Shown: in pieces, positions 17,244 through 25,866 of the stretch
Position numbering within the stretch: the first letter of the stretch is position 1
Layout of the letters: each line of letters begins with the position of its first letter
Assembly (NCBI GenBank): GCA_019113845.1
Contig: DXGQ01000042.1
Span: 124,001-188,000, forward strand
From: Candidatus Anaerobutyricum avicola
GTDB taxonomy: Bacteria; Bacillota; Clostridia; Lachnospirales; Lachnospiraceae
Direction: 5' to 3'
DNA: 64,000 nt
The notes under the pieces: generated by a model
Database searches by the model: none
The model's input: the letters and a program-made list of their open reading frames with translations, nothing else
What the model was told of the DNA's origin: nothing
Made by a program: the position numbers and the translations under genes

Positions 17244-19373
17244 GTGAAGGGACATCATAATACGTATATTGAGACATCGCAGGAAGCAGTAAAACCAATC
17301 GACGAGATCGCGAGGTTTCCGGTACGCCCGGGCCTGTTTGATATCAATGGAGCCATGCCGTTACAAAACGGTGTAAACTTTACCGTACACACCAGCCAGG
17401 GGACTTCCTGTGAGCTGCTGCTGTTTCGAAAGGGAGAAGAAGAACCTTTTGCTGTGCTGCCGTTTCCGGAAGAATACAAGATCGGAGATGTGTACTCCAT
17501 GATCGTATTCAATCTGGATATTGAAGAGTTTGAATATGCTTACCGGGTGGACGGTCCGTACGATCCGGAAAACGGGCTGATCTTTGACAAAAAGAATATT
17601 CTGCTTGACCCGTATGCCAGAGCGGTAGCCGGACAGAGACGCTGGGGAAAAGGCAAAGTGGGCGCTTATCATGCCCGGGTCGTCAAAGATATTTTTGACT
17701 GGGGCGATATGCCGCAGTCAAAAAGAGAGCTGTGTGATCTGATCATCTATGAACTGCATGTCCGGGGGTTTACCCAGCACGCTTCTTCGGGCGTGAAACA
17801 TCCGGGAACGTTCGCAGGGCTTCGGGAGAAGATTCCTTACTTAAAAGAGCTGGGGGTCAATGCCGTGGAGCTCATGCCGATCTTTGAGTTTGATGAGCTG
17901 GCAAACGCCCGCGAGGTGGACGGCAAGAAGCTGCTCGACTACTGGGGATATAATTCGGTAGGTTTTTTTGCCCCGAACACCAGCTATGCCTCCGGGGACA
18001 GCCGGAATCATGAGGGATGGGAGCTCAAGGAACTGATCAAGGATCTTCATGAAAATGGCATCGAAGTGATCCTCGACGTGGTATTTAATCATACGGCCGA
18101 GGGAAATGAGAAAGGTCCGGTGTTCTGTTTTAAGGGATTTGATAACAAAGTCTACTATATGCTCACACCGGATGGAAACTATTATAATTTCAGCGGCTGC
18201 GGCAACACGCTGAACTGTAATCACCCGATTGTCCGTCAGATGATCCTGGAGTGTCTCAGATACTGGACGGTCAATTATCGGATCGACGGTTTCCGGTTCG
18301 ATCTTGCCAGCATTCTCGGAAGAAATGAGGATGGTACCCCGATGAACCGGCCGCCGCTTCTCAGCAGTCTGGCCTTTGATCCGGTGCTCAGCAATGTGAA
18401 ACTAATCGCCGAGGCATGGGATGCCGGCGGCATGTACCAGGTGGGAAGCTTCCCGGCGCACCAGCGCTGGGCAGAATGGAATGGAAAATACAGAGATACC
18501 ATGCGAAGCTATTTAAAGGGTGACGCCTGGCTGGCCAACGACGCTCTCTGGAGAATTGTCGGTTCCGGCGATATGTACGGCGGATTTTTCTCTGACTATA
18601 AAGGAAATTATGCCGGCTACAACTCCTGCGTGAACTTTCTGACCTGCCACGACGGATTTACTCTGTACGATCTGTATTCTTATAATACGAAGCACAATGA
18701 GAGCAATGGCTGGAACAACACGGACGGCAGCGACGACAACCGAAGCTGGAACTGTGGTGTGGAGGGAGAAACCGATAATCAGGAAGTGCTGATTCTCCGT
18801 TACCGCATGATCCGCAATGCCTGCGCGGTGCTCATGTGCAGCCGGGGAACACCGATGTTCCTCGCCGGAGATGAGTTCGGCAATACCCAGTACGGAAACA
18901 ATAACGGGTATTGTCAGGATAACGAGATCTCCTGGCTCGACTGGAGTTATCTGGACAAAAACCGCGACCTTTTCGAGTTTTTCAAGTTTATGATCGCCTT
19001 TCGCAAAGAGCATACCGTGATCAGCCGGAATCTTCCGGACGCTGTGTGCGGTATGAAATCCATGTGTTCCTATGACGTGGACGGAAACCGGATCAATCTT
19101 CCGGGAGACACGAAAACCATTACCGTAAGCTTCGCAGGTTATGACAAGAAAAAAGGAAAAGATGACATCGTCTATGTGGTACTGAACATTTTCTGGGAAG
19201 ATGTGGAGATTACCCTTCCTTCTCTCACGACAGACTCCTGGTATCTTGCGGTCAACACTTACGGAGACGGAGACGGCCGGTACTTCTATCGTGAAGGGGA
19301 GAGAACCCGGATCGACAGTAAGTTTATCATGCGGCCGAGATCGGTGGCAGTCTTTACCGTGCGGGAGTTTTAA
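17244..19373 (+). CDS. glgX: glycogen debranching enzyme / isoamylase-type glycoside hydrolase
   Basis: Hydrolyses alpha-1,6 branches of glycogen. GTG 17244 is preceded by AAAAGGAGA at good spacing; ATG 17121 would add a 41-residue, very charged extension and overlap the GGDEF gene. 709 residues: an N-terminal CBM48-like domain (RPGLFDINGAMPLQNGVNF), then the GH13 barrel with IDGFRFDLAS (nucleophile Asp), KLIAEAWDAGG (acid Glu) and NFLTCHDGFTLYDL (third Asp), and a short C-terminal beta domain. No other glycogen genes are in the window. Confidence 0.9.
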   Translation: MKGHHNTYIETSQEAVKPIDEIARFPVRPGLFDINGAMPLQNGVNFTVHTSQGTSCELLLFRKGEEEPFAVLPFPEEYKIGDVYSMIVFNLDIEEFEYAYRVDGPYDPENGLIFDKKNILLDPYARAVAGQRRWGKGKVGAYHARVVKDIFDWGDMPQSKRELCDLIIYELHVRGFTQHASSGVKHPGTFAGLREKIPYLKELGVNAVELMPIFEFDELANAREVDGKKLLDYWGYNSVGFFAPNTSYASGDSRNHEGWELKELIKDLHENGIEVILDVVFNHTAEGNEKGPVFCFKGFDNKVYYMLTPDGNYYNFSGCGNTLNCNHPIVRQMILECLRYWTVNYRIDGFRFDLASILGRNEDGTPMNRPPLLSSLAFDPVLSNVKLIAEAWDAGGMYQVGSFPAHQRWAEWNGKYRDTMRSYLKGDAWLANDALWRIVGSGDMYGGFFSDYKGNYAGYNSCVNFLTCHDGFTLYDLYSYNTKHNESNGWNNTDGSDDNRSWNCGVEGETDNQEVLILRYRMIRNACAVLMCSRGTPMFLAGDEFGNTQYGNNNGYCQDNEISWLDWSYLDKNRDLFEFFKFMIAFRKEHTVISRNLPDAVCGMKSMCSYDVDGNRINLPGDTKTITVSFAGYDKKKGKDDIVYVVLNIFWEDVEITLPSLTTDSWYLAVNTYGDGDGRYFYREGERTRIDSKFIMRPRSVAVFTVREF

Positions 19374-19408
19374 GGATGTTTAAAGGATGAAAAGAAGGAG
19401 AGTAAATC

Positions 19409-20473
19409 ATGAAGAAAAAAGCACTGATCGCCATGAGCGGCGGCGTGGACTCTTCGGTGGCGGCCTATCTGATGAAGGAGGCCGGTTATGACTGTATCGG
19501 AGTGACCATGAAACTTTATGATAATGAAGATATCGGCATGGAGCAGGAGAAGACCTGTTGTTCCTTAAGTGATATCGAGGATGCCCGCAGTGTGGCGGTC
19601 AAGCTGGGCATCCCTTATTATGTGTTTAATTTTAAGGCGGATTTTAAGGAGAAGGTCATTGATAACTTTATTGAAAGTTACCGGTGCGGTATGACCCCCA
19701 ATCCCTGCATTGAGTGCAACCGCCATCTGAAGTTTGCCCATCTGCAGCAAAAGGCGAGGGAGCTTCAGTGTGATGTGGTAGTCACCGGTCACTATGCCCG
19801 GATCACGGAGGATGAGCAGGGGTATCATCTGTTAAAAGGAAAAGACGCGGCGAAAGACCAGAGCTATGTGCTGTACTCTCTGACTCAGGAGCAGCTGGCG
19901 CACACCTGTTTTCCGCTGGGCGAATATACAAAAGAAGAGATCCGGCAGATCGCCCAGGAGCAGGGATTTTTTAATGCGGATAAAAAAGACAGTCAGGACA
20001 TTTGCTTTATCCCGGACGGCGATTATCGCCGGTTTATCGAGGAGACGACCAATCAGAAGAGCGAGCCGGGAGATTTTGTAGATAAAGAAGGAAATGTACT
20101 GGGAACCCATAAGGGGTATTACTGTTACACCATCGGACAGAGGAGAGGTCTTGGCATCTCCGCGCCGCAGTCGCTCTATGTGACGGACATCTGTCCAGCG
20201 GAGAATAAGGTGGTGCTGGGCAGCAACGAAGATCTGTTCCACGCGCATCTGGTGGCAGACCAGTTTAACTGGATCGAACCTGTGCAGCCGGGCGAGGTCG
20301 TCAAGGCGAGGATCCGTTACCATCAGCAGGAAAAAGAAGCCGCCGTCCGTGTGTTGGACGACGGCAGGGTAGCGGTCGATTTTCTGGAGCCACAGCGGGC
20401 CATCACAAAAGGACAGTCCGTGGTGCTTTACCGGGGAGATGCTGTGGTGGGCGGCGGGAGAATTATCTCTTAA
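19409..20473 (+). CDS. mnmA: tRNA-specific 2-thiouridylase
   Basis: Makes the 2-thio group of the wobble uridine in Lys, Glu and Gln tRNAs. 354 residues with the PP-loop MSGGVDSSVAAYLM, the catalytic Cys of NPCIECNRHLKF and the second Cys of SQDICFIPDGDYRRF. AAGGAGAGTAAATC precedes ATG 19409. Its last 11 bases overlap the end of the minus-strand PHP gene, a tail-to-tail overlap with no room for a separate terminator. Confidence 0.95.
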   Translation: MKKKALIAMSGGVDSSVAAYLMKEAGYDCIGVTMKLYDNEDIGMEQEKTCCSLSDIEDARSVAVKLGIPYYVFNFKADFKEKVIDNFIESYRCGMTPNPCIECNRHLKFAHLQQKARELQCDVVVTGHYARITEDEQGYHLLKGKDAAKDQSYVLYSLTQEQLAHTCFPLGEYTKEEIRQIAQEQGFFNADKKDSQDICFIPDGDYRRFIEETTNQKSEPGDFVDKEGNVLGTHKGYYCYTIGQRRGLGISAPQSLYVTDICPAENKVVLGSNEDLFHAHLVADQFNWIEPVQPGEVVKARIRYHQQEKEAAVRVLDDGRVAVDFLEPQRAITKGQSVVLYRGDAVVGGGRIIS

Positions 20474-21344
20474 TCTCTCCTACAGCCTCGAGAAACTCCG
20501 GAAGGATATCCTCCGGCACTTCCATCTCACCCTGGCCTTTAAAAAGGGAGATGTGCGGCTTGTTCTGACCGTGAAAATCAGTTCCGCCGGTGCGAAGCAG
20601 CGCATGTTCCTTGGCAAGGCTCTTTACAAACTCTTCTTCTTCCGGGGTGTAGGTATTGTAGTAAGTCTCAATACCGTCGAGTCCCGCTTCTTTCAGTTCC
20701 GCAGCCAAAGTCGCTTTTTGAGCGGCGTCCAGCTTTTTGTAATACATCAGATGAGCCAGCACAGCGATCCCGCCACTGTTTTTGATGAGAGAGATTGCTT
20801 CCTGCGGCGTCGGCATGATCCGCTCCACATAGCAGCATCTTCCCTCGGCGAGATATTTGTCGAAGGCTTCTTTCACGGAAGAAACATAATGTTTCTTCAG
20901 AAGCTGTTTGGCGATATGCGGTCTGGCGATCGTCTCATTCGGGTCAGCAGGCCGGATGTCGTCCATGGTGATCTGGATCCCCTGCTCCTGCAGCTTCTGA
21001 ATGATCTTCTCATTGCGGCCGTCGCGGCTCTCGCGGCAGACCTTCAGACGTTCCAGAAGGGCGGCGTTATGGATGTCAATGTTATACCCGAGGACATGAA
21101 TCTCCACTCCGTGGTAGTCGGTGGAGATCTCCACGCCCGGAACAGCTGTCAGCCGTTCTTTATATTTTTCCGCTTCTTTCATAAATTCCGGGATACCGGC
21201 AACGGTATCGTGGTCGGTCAGTGCGATCACAACCGGTTCTTTTTTATTACCTGCTTCCGCCATGGCAGAGGCAACAATCTGTGCCGGGCTTAAGGTGCCG
21301 TCCGAGGCAGTGGAATGCATGTGTAAGTCAATGTACGTTTTCAA
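20463..21344 (-). CDS. PHP-domain phosphoesterase (YciV/RNase AM-like)
   Basis: 293 residues. The start is TTG at 21344, preceded by GGAGGAAATATAT; the protein then begins with KTYIDLHMHSTASDG, the canonical PHP entry. Further metal ligands are in ALTDHDTVAGIPEF, VPGVEISTDYHGVEIHVLGY and TGGTDFHG. Relatives hydrolyse 3',5'-nucleotides or trim RNA ends. An ATG farther upstream (21437) would add 31 residues without PHP character and with no ribosome binding site. Ends inside mnmA. Confidence 0.88.
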   Translation of the reverse strand: MKTYIDLHMHSTASDGTLSPAQIVASAMAEAGNKKEPVVIALTDHDTVAGIPEFMKEAEKYKERLTAVPGVEISTDYHGVEIHVLGYNIDIHNAALLERLKVCRESRDGRNEKIIQKLQEQGIQITMDDIRPADPNETIARPHIAKQLLKKHYVSSVKEAFDKYLAEGRCCYVERIMPTPQEAISLIKNSGGIAVLAHLMYYKKLDAAQKATLAAELKEAGLDGIETYYNTYTPEEEEFVKSLAKEHALLRTGGTDFHGQNKPHISLFKGQGEMEVPEDILPEFLEAVGEIKR

Positions 21345-21421
21345 AATATATTTCCTCCAAAATGAATAGTAAACTGCGCGGGCCAGAATATCTGCCTGTC
21401 CGTAAATATCAGTGAATACCA

Positions 21422-21438
21422 GTGTACTGACCTGCACA
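21422..21438. repeat. 17-base repeat shared (inverted) with the hairpin at 1639-1655
   Basis: GTGTACTGACCTGCACA is an exact reverse complement of 1639-1655. Here only a half-site is present, without its own inverted partner. It lies between two divergent genes. A 17-base exact match in 64 kb is not expected by chance. Confidence 0.6.
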
Positions 21439-21488
21439 GAGATACTTATGTTCCGTTTTTATTATGGCAGAAAAAAGGAGAAAAAGCA

Positions 21489-21569
21489 ATGATTTTAACC
21501 AAGAGAAAGATTGTGGAACTTTATCAGTTTCATCAGAGAACAGAATCGGCATTTGTAATAATGGTATAA
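21489..21569 (+). CDS. possible 26-residue small protein
   Basis: ATG 21489 has AAAAAAGGAGAAAAAGCA in front, a strong ribosome binding site at good spacing, and runs 26 codons to TAA 21567. The peptide starts MILTKRKIVELYQF and ends SAFVIMV. No family recognised. It ends within the promoter of the next gene. It could be a real small protein, a leader peptide or chance. Confidence 0.3.
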   Translation: MILTKRKIVELYQFHQRTESAFVIMV

Positions 21570-21581
21570 AAGTGTTACAAT
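21553..21581 (+). promoter_or_regulatory. promoter of the 1339-residue protein gene
   Basis: TTGTAA (21553-21558), 17 bases, TACAAT (21576-21581). Transcription would start near 21588; the leader can form a hairpin around CTTTTGGCAAAAG (about 21613-21625) before the ribosome binding site ACGGAGG. Confidence 0.55.
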
Positions 21582-21667
21582 ACAGAAAGCATAAAAGTGC
21601 CGGTTTTTCTCCGCTTTTGGCAAAAGCCGGCGGAAATTGACAGTAATTGAGACGGAGGATTCATTGC

Positions 21668-24600
21668 ATGGAAGATATTATCAGAGCTTTACTGGATGTG
21701 GTCAGAGCACAGCATGCAGCTGCGCAGGAGACGGAGGAAGCGCCCTTTGACATGAATGATATCGTGGATATGGCCATGAATATCGTGGGACGTCCTGATG
21801 AGTCGGAAGAGGAGGAAGAGATGGTCGACACCATCCAGCGGCTTGTGAGGACACTGGCGCCGGACATCTTTCCGCCAAAGACATTTGAGGAGATGGACGA
21901 CGAGGAGAGAGCGGCTTCTGTGGCAAATATGATAGAAGAGAGACTTCGCCGGGGCATGACGGGGGCTGTGGCAGGCGGAGCAGGACGAACAGGAAGCAGT
22001 ATGCCTGAAGCAGGAGAACAGCGGGAAGAGGCCTCGCAGACAGAGCGCGCCGCCGGCGTGGATGAAGAGTCCCGGACGGACAGACAGGATGCCGGCGCTT
22101 TTGCGGCGCAGCCGGAGCCGGAGCACGGGAGCGGAAATGTGCAGATGGCAGAAGAAGCTTCGGATGATCAGGCAACAGCCGGAGAAGCGCAGAATCCGGA
22201 TTACGGCAGCCTGAATTACGGGGATTCTTTCGACGCCCGGCAGACAGCGGAGCTGAATGATCTGATCTACAAAAATCTTATGGAAATGATGGGAATGCAG
22301 AACCCGCAGGTGGAGTATCCGTTCGATCCGGCGCAGCTTCGGTACGGCAGAGAAAAGTCCGTCACGGAGATGCTCGAAGAGGAACGACAGGAGGAAGAGC
22401 GTCTGAAAAGAGAGCAGATGGAGATGGAGAGAAGGAATGCGGAGGCAGGCTATCACGCAGCACCGCGGCAGGAGGAGCAAGAAGAAGCGCGTCCGCGCTC
22501 TGCCTGGGAACTGGCACAGGATGCTATCAACCGGCAGACCGGTGCGGGAGAGGATCATGCTTCCCGTTCTGCCTGGGAGCTTGCGCAGGATGCCGTCAAT
22601 CAGGATGAGAAGGCGCATGAAAAAGAGCCGTACATCCCGAAGGTAGTTGATGAGACACCGGCGGGTAAATCTGCGTCGCAGCTGGCGGCAGAGGCGATCC
22701 GACGCTCCCAGGAAGAAGAAAAAGAAAAGCTGGAGATCGAGAAACAGGCGGAGAGACTGATGGAGGAAGCGAAGAAACGGGGGCAGGACCCGATGAAGTT
22801 TGCCCTGCATCAGCAGGAGATTCTCCGTTATATGGAGAAAAACAGCGATGAGCTGGTTTCCTTTGAGGATTATGAAGATCTCTCCCCGGAAGAGAAATAT
22901 GAGATTGAGCGGCAGCTTCACATTGAAAAACAGCTGGCGGACGGTGTGCACCCGGACGAGGTGGATGAACAGGTGCCGGAAGAGTTTGTGCCGGAAGAAT
23001 TAAAAGCCCGTGCCGTGCCGGCATCCGGGGAGACCGCGCAGGCGGAGACATCCGGTGACAGAGCGGCCGAGCTGTCCTCTGACGGAACCACAGCTGCGCA
23101 TACGACCGACAAAGCAACAGTCGCAGATGCGGCAGCCGGAGCCGATAATCCGCCGGTACTGACAGAGGAGATGCTCCGGCAGCTCAGCCAGGAAGTCATC
23201 CGGGAGAACTCGGATATGATCCTTTCCGAAAATGAAAATGAAGATATGGAGAGCCTCAATGATCTGATCATGCAAAATATCCTGAATATGATGAGCGGCA
23301 GCGGTGCGGCAGTACAGCAGGAAAATGTGGATGATCTGCTGGAGCAGGCGGCAGCCGCAGCCAGAGGAGAGTCGGCAGGAGTCGGCAGCGGCAGCGCCGG
23401 CGAGAGAACCGGCGATGCCGGACAGGAAATGTCCGGGACTCCGGCAGCAGATGCGCAGACTCATCAGGAGGAGCCGGAAATACACGGTTTATCTGCTGTG
23501 GAGCTGGCCAGAGCGGCACAGCGGGCAGCAAAACCGGAGCCGAAGGAAGTGCCGGAAGGAAAGTCTGCGGTAGAACTGGCAAAAGAGGCACAGGAGAAAG
23601 CGGAAAAAGAACGAAAACAGAAAGAAGCAGTATCGGTTGCGCAGCCGGCGGTACAGGAAGACTCCGGGACAGAGACAGGGGAAGAACCGCACCAAGCAAT
23701 GCCGCAGGGCGAGATGTCTTCTTCCGGCGAAAATACGAAAACGGAGATTCAAAAAAATACTTCGGCAGATGTGGAACATACAGATGCACCGGCAGCCAAT
23801 GCAGTGAACGCAGAAACTGCAGTCGCGCAGGCAGCAGGGGTGGAACACCCGGAAAACGCAGATGCGCAGACGGCAGCTTCGGAAGCATCGGAAAACACAG
23901 CCGCACAGGCATCAGCTCTGGAAACGCCGGAAAACACAACCACAGAGACTTCTGACCGTGAAGGCGACGGACAGAACAAGGCGAAAACACCGGAAGAACC
24001 GGACGAAGAGTTTGAGTATGTGGATCCGGATGAGATGGTCCTCGGCGAACATACGCAGGCGGAGATCGACGAGGCACTGGATAATCTGAACAGCCTTGGT
24101 CTGGAAGGAGAGGTTTACGAGAGAGCGAAGAGAATGCTTCTTCTTGAGCTGGCAGGCTCGGAAGCGGAACTGTCCGCCTGGTTAAAAGAGCAGGAAAACG
24201 GAAAGAAGAAGAAAGCATCGGTATCTGCCCTGGATCATGATGACAGCATGGAGCTGGACGATCTGGATGATTTTGATGAGGACGACCTCGAAAAAGAGCT
24301 GGAACTGGCCATGGATGAAGATTTTTCTGCGATAGAAGAAGAGACGACCGGGGAAGAAGAGCCGGATGTAGAAGACCAACCGGAGGAAGAGTCAGAAAAA
24401 GAAGAACAGCAGAAAGAAAAATCTGCTGATGCCGAAAACTTGTCGGAGGAAACAGACGGGCAGGAGAACGAGAATAAGTCCGCCGGGAAAACCGGCAGAG
24501 CAGAAGGAGAAAAAGATCAGCCGGAGGAGGACATCATTTCCGAGGTGGAAGTGGAAGATACGATCCCGGTTCCGGAAGCGGAAGAGAAACAGGCGGCAGC

Positions 24601-25687
24601 CGGCCGGTCAGCGAGAGCGGCGGCTTCCCATAAGAGAGTTGTCAGGAGAAGAGAGAAGAAGGCCGGGCAGGAAAAAGCGAAAGAAGAACAATCCCGGGAT
24701 GCATGGGAACAGAAACCGGTGGAAGAAAGAGAGTATCAGGTGTCTCTGCGGCATCCGTTCGTTCTCAAAAACTCTGCCAGCTTCATGGATCAGTTTGAGA
24801 ACTACATCCATGACACTCAGGAGAACCGGAAGCTCAGCACCGGATTTAAGAGACTGGATGCCATGCTCCGTTACGGATTGCACAAGGGAACCTATTTCAT
24901 TGATTCGGAGCCGCAGTATCTGAAAAACAGTTTTATGCAGCAGATGGCGGACCGGGCGGCAGAAAGCGGTGTGGATGTGCTTTACATTTCCACGGAACTG
25001 TCCCGGTATGATCTGATGGTGGAGACAATATCCAGACTGAGTTATGAGATTCACCAGGGTGATCTGGACAAGGCGGTCTCCGCCATGGATATCATGACAG
25101 GTGAAAACGGCGCCAGTCTGGAATCACTGAAGGATGAGCTGAACTGGTATCGGGGAAGGATCAGTGAGCATCTGTACATTCTCGATCAGGAAGCGGTATC
25201 CCGGTATATGGATACGGAGGAAGAGATCACGGCGGGTGATGTTCTCGCGGAACTGATCCGTTCCATCGTCCGGGAGGGAGCGCATAAGCCGGTTGTCTTT
25301 ATCGACAATATTGAAAATATCCTTTCCGTGGAGGATACGGCAGATATGAAACCGTTGATGGAAGGAATCCGCCGTCTGGCAGGAGAACTCAGCATCCCGA
25401 TTCTCATGTCCTATGGATATGCACAGGCGGAGAGCGAGACGGAGATGTCTGCCGCGGAGCGGGAGTTCCACGAGACGCTGGGAAATCTCTGTGACGTTTA
25501 TATGGAACTGCGATACGCGGACATGATCACGGAAGATTCCATGGAATTGACGGAGGAAGATATTCAGGAGATGATGGAAGATGGGGAGACATTGCTGATC
25601 AATGTACTTCTGCATCGGAATCGTCGTCCGCTTCGGGCGTTCTGCCAGATTCAGGCAGTGCCGAAGTTTAACTTTTATGAAGAGTAA
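21668..25687 (+). CDS. giant low-complexity protein with SAxxLA repeats and a degenerate DnaB/RecA-like C-terminal domain
   Basis: 1339 residues. ATG 21668 follows ACGGAGGATTCATTGC. Residues 1-80 are an acidic helical start; about 80-1020 is dominated by Glu, Ala, Gln, Ser and Thr and should be mostly disordered. Within it a short helical motif recurs: SAWELAQDAINRQ (about 278), SAWELAQDAVNQ (300), SASQLAAEAIRRS (333), SAVELARAAQRAA (607) and SAVELAKEAQEKA (631). Residues about 1025-1339 resemble the replicative-helicase RecA fold: LSTGFKRLDAMLRYGLHKG, then YFIDSEPQYLKNSFMQQMA where a Walker A should be, DVLYISTELSRYDL, and PVVFIDNIENIL in the Walker B place. The GKT/GKS triad is absent, so it is probably not an ATPase. 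Function unknown. Ends before a 99-base hairpin. Confidence 0.75.
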   Translation: MEDIIRALLDVVRAQHAAAQETEEAPFDMNDIVDMAMNIVGRPDESEEEEEMVDTIQRLVRTLAPDIFPPKTFEEMDDEERAASVANMIEERLRRGMTGAVAGGAGRTGSSMPEAGEQREEASQTERAAGVDEESRTDRQDAGAFAAQPEPEHGSGNVQMAEEASDDQATAGEAQNPDYGSLNYGDSFDARQTAELNDLIYKNLMEMMGMQNPQVEYPFDPAQLRYGREKSVTEMLEEERQEEERLKREQMEMERRNAEAGYHAAPRQEEQEEARPRSAWELAQDAINRQTGAGEDHASRSAWELAQDAVNQDEKAHEKEPYIPKVVDETPAGKSASQLAAEAIRRSQEEEKEKLEIEKQAERLMEEAKKRGQDPMKFALHQQEILRYMEKNSDELVSFEDYEDLSPEEKYEIERQLHIEKQLADGVHPDEVDEQVPEEFVPEELKARAVPASGETAQAETSGDRAAELSSDGTTAAHTTDKATVADAAAGADNPPVLTEEMLRQLSQEVIRENSDMILSENENEDMESLNDLIMQNILNMMSGSGAAVQQENVDDLLEQAAAAARGESAGVGSGSAGERTGDAGQEMSGTPAADAQTHQEEPEIHGLSAVELARAAQRAAKPEPKEVPEGKSAVELAKEAQEKAEKERKQKEAVSVAQPAVQEDSGTETGEEPHQAMPQGEMSSSGENTKTEIQKNTSADVEHTDAPAANAVNAETAVAQAAGVEHPENADAQTAASEASENTAAQASALETPENTTTETSDREGDGQNKAKTPEEPDEEFEYVDPDEMVLGEHTQAEIDEALDNLNSLGLEGEVYERAKRMLLLELAGSEAELSAWLKEQENGKKKKASVSALDHDDSMELDDLDDFDEDDLEKELELAMDEDFSAIEEETTGEEEPDVEDQPEEESEKEEQQKEKSADAENLSEETDGQENENKSAGKTGRAEGEKDQPEEDIISEVEVEDTIPVPEAEEKQAAAGRSARAAASHKRVVRRREKKAGQEKAKEEQSRDAWEQKPVEEREYQVSLRHPFVLKNSASFMDQFENYIHDTQENRKLSTGFKRLDAMLRYGLHKGTYFIDSEPQYLKNSFMQQMADRAAESGVDVLYISTELSRYDLMVETISRLSYEIHQGDLDKAVSAMDIMTGENGASLESLKDELNWYRGRISEHLYILDQEAVSRYMDTEEEITAGDVLAELIRSIVREGAHKPVVFIDNIENILSVEDTADMKPLMEGIRRLAGELSIPILMSYGYAQAESETEMSAAEREFHETLGNLCDVYMELRYADMITEDSMELTEEDIQEMMEDGETLLINVLLHRNRRPLRAFCQIQAVPKFNFYEE

Positions 25688-25702
25688 GAAAAACAGAAGA
25701 AA

Positions 25703-25801
25703 ACAGGGGCTGCTGTAAGAACCCATCTGCTGCGCACAAGTCCTGTACCTGAAAAGAATGCAGGTCTTTGTGTGCGGCAGCAGGCTTACAGCAGCCCCTG
25801 T
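25703..25801. terminator. 99-base stem-loop between convergent genes
   Basis: A 17-base perfect outer stem (25703-25719 with 25785-25801), an inner stem pairing CTGCTGCGCACAAG (25727-25740) with TTGTGTGCGGCAGCAG (to 25783) and an apical CCTG/CAGG stem make one very long hairpin. Both flanking genes point at it. No T-tract on either strand, so besides termination it could protect mRNA ends or be an intergenic palindromic element. Confidence 0.6.
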
Positions 25802-25866
25802 CAGCGTCTGTTGTTATCTGTATATCGAAAAGAGAAATACCGGTGTATCATCCGGCGCCGCTACGC

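Noticed and set aside
21689-24218. Several long minus-strand and shifted frames across the giant low-complexity gene
   Set aside because: They arise from the repetitive GAA/GCA/CAG codon content of the real gene and consist of low-complexity Leu/Arg/Pro-rich sequence.
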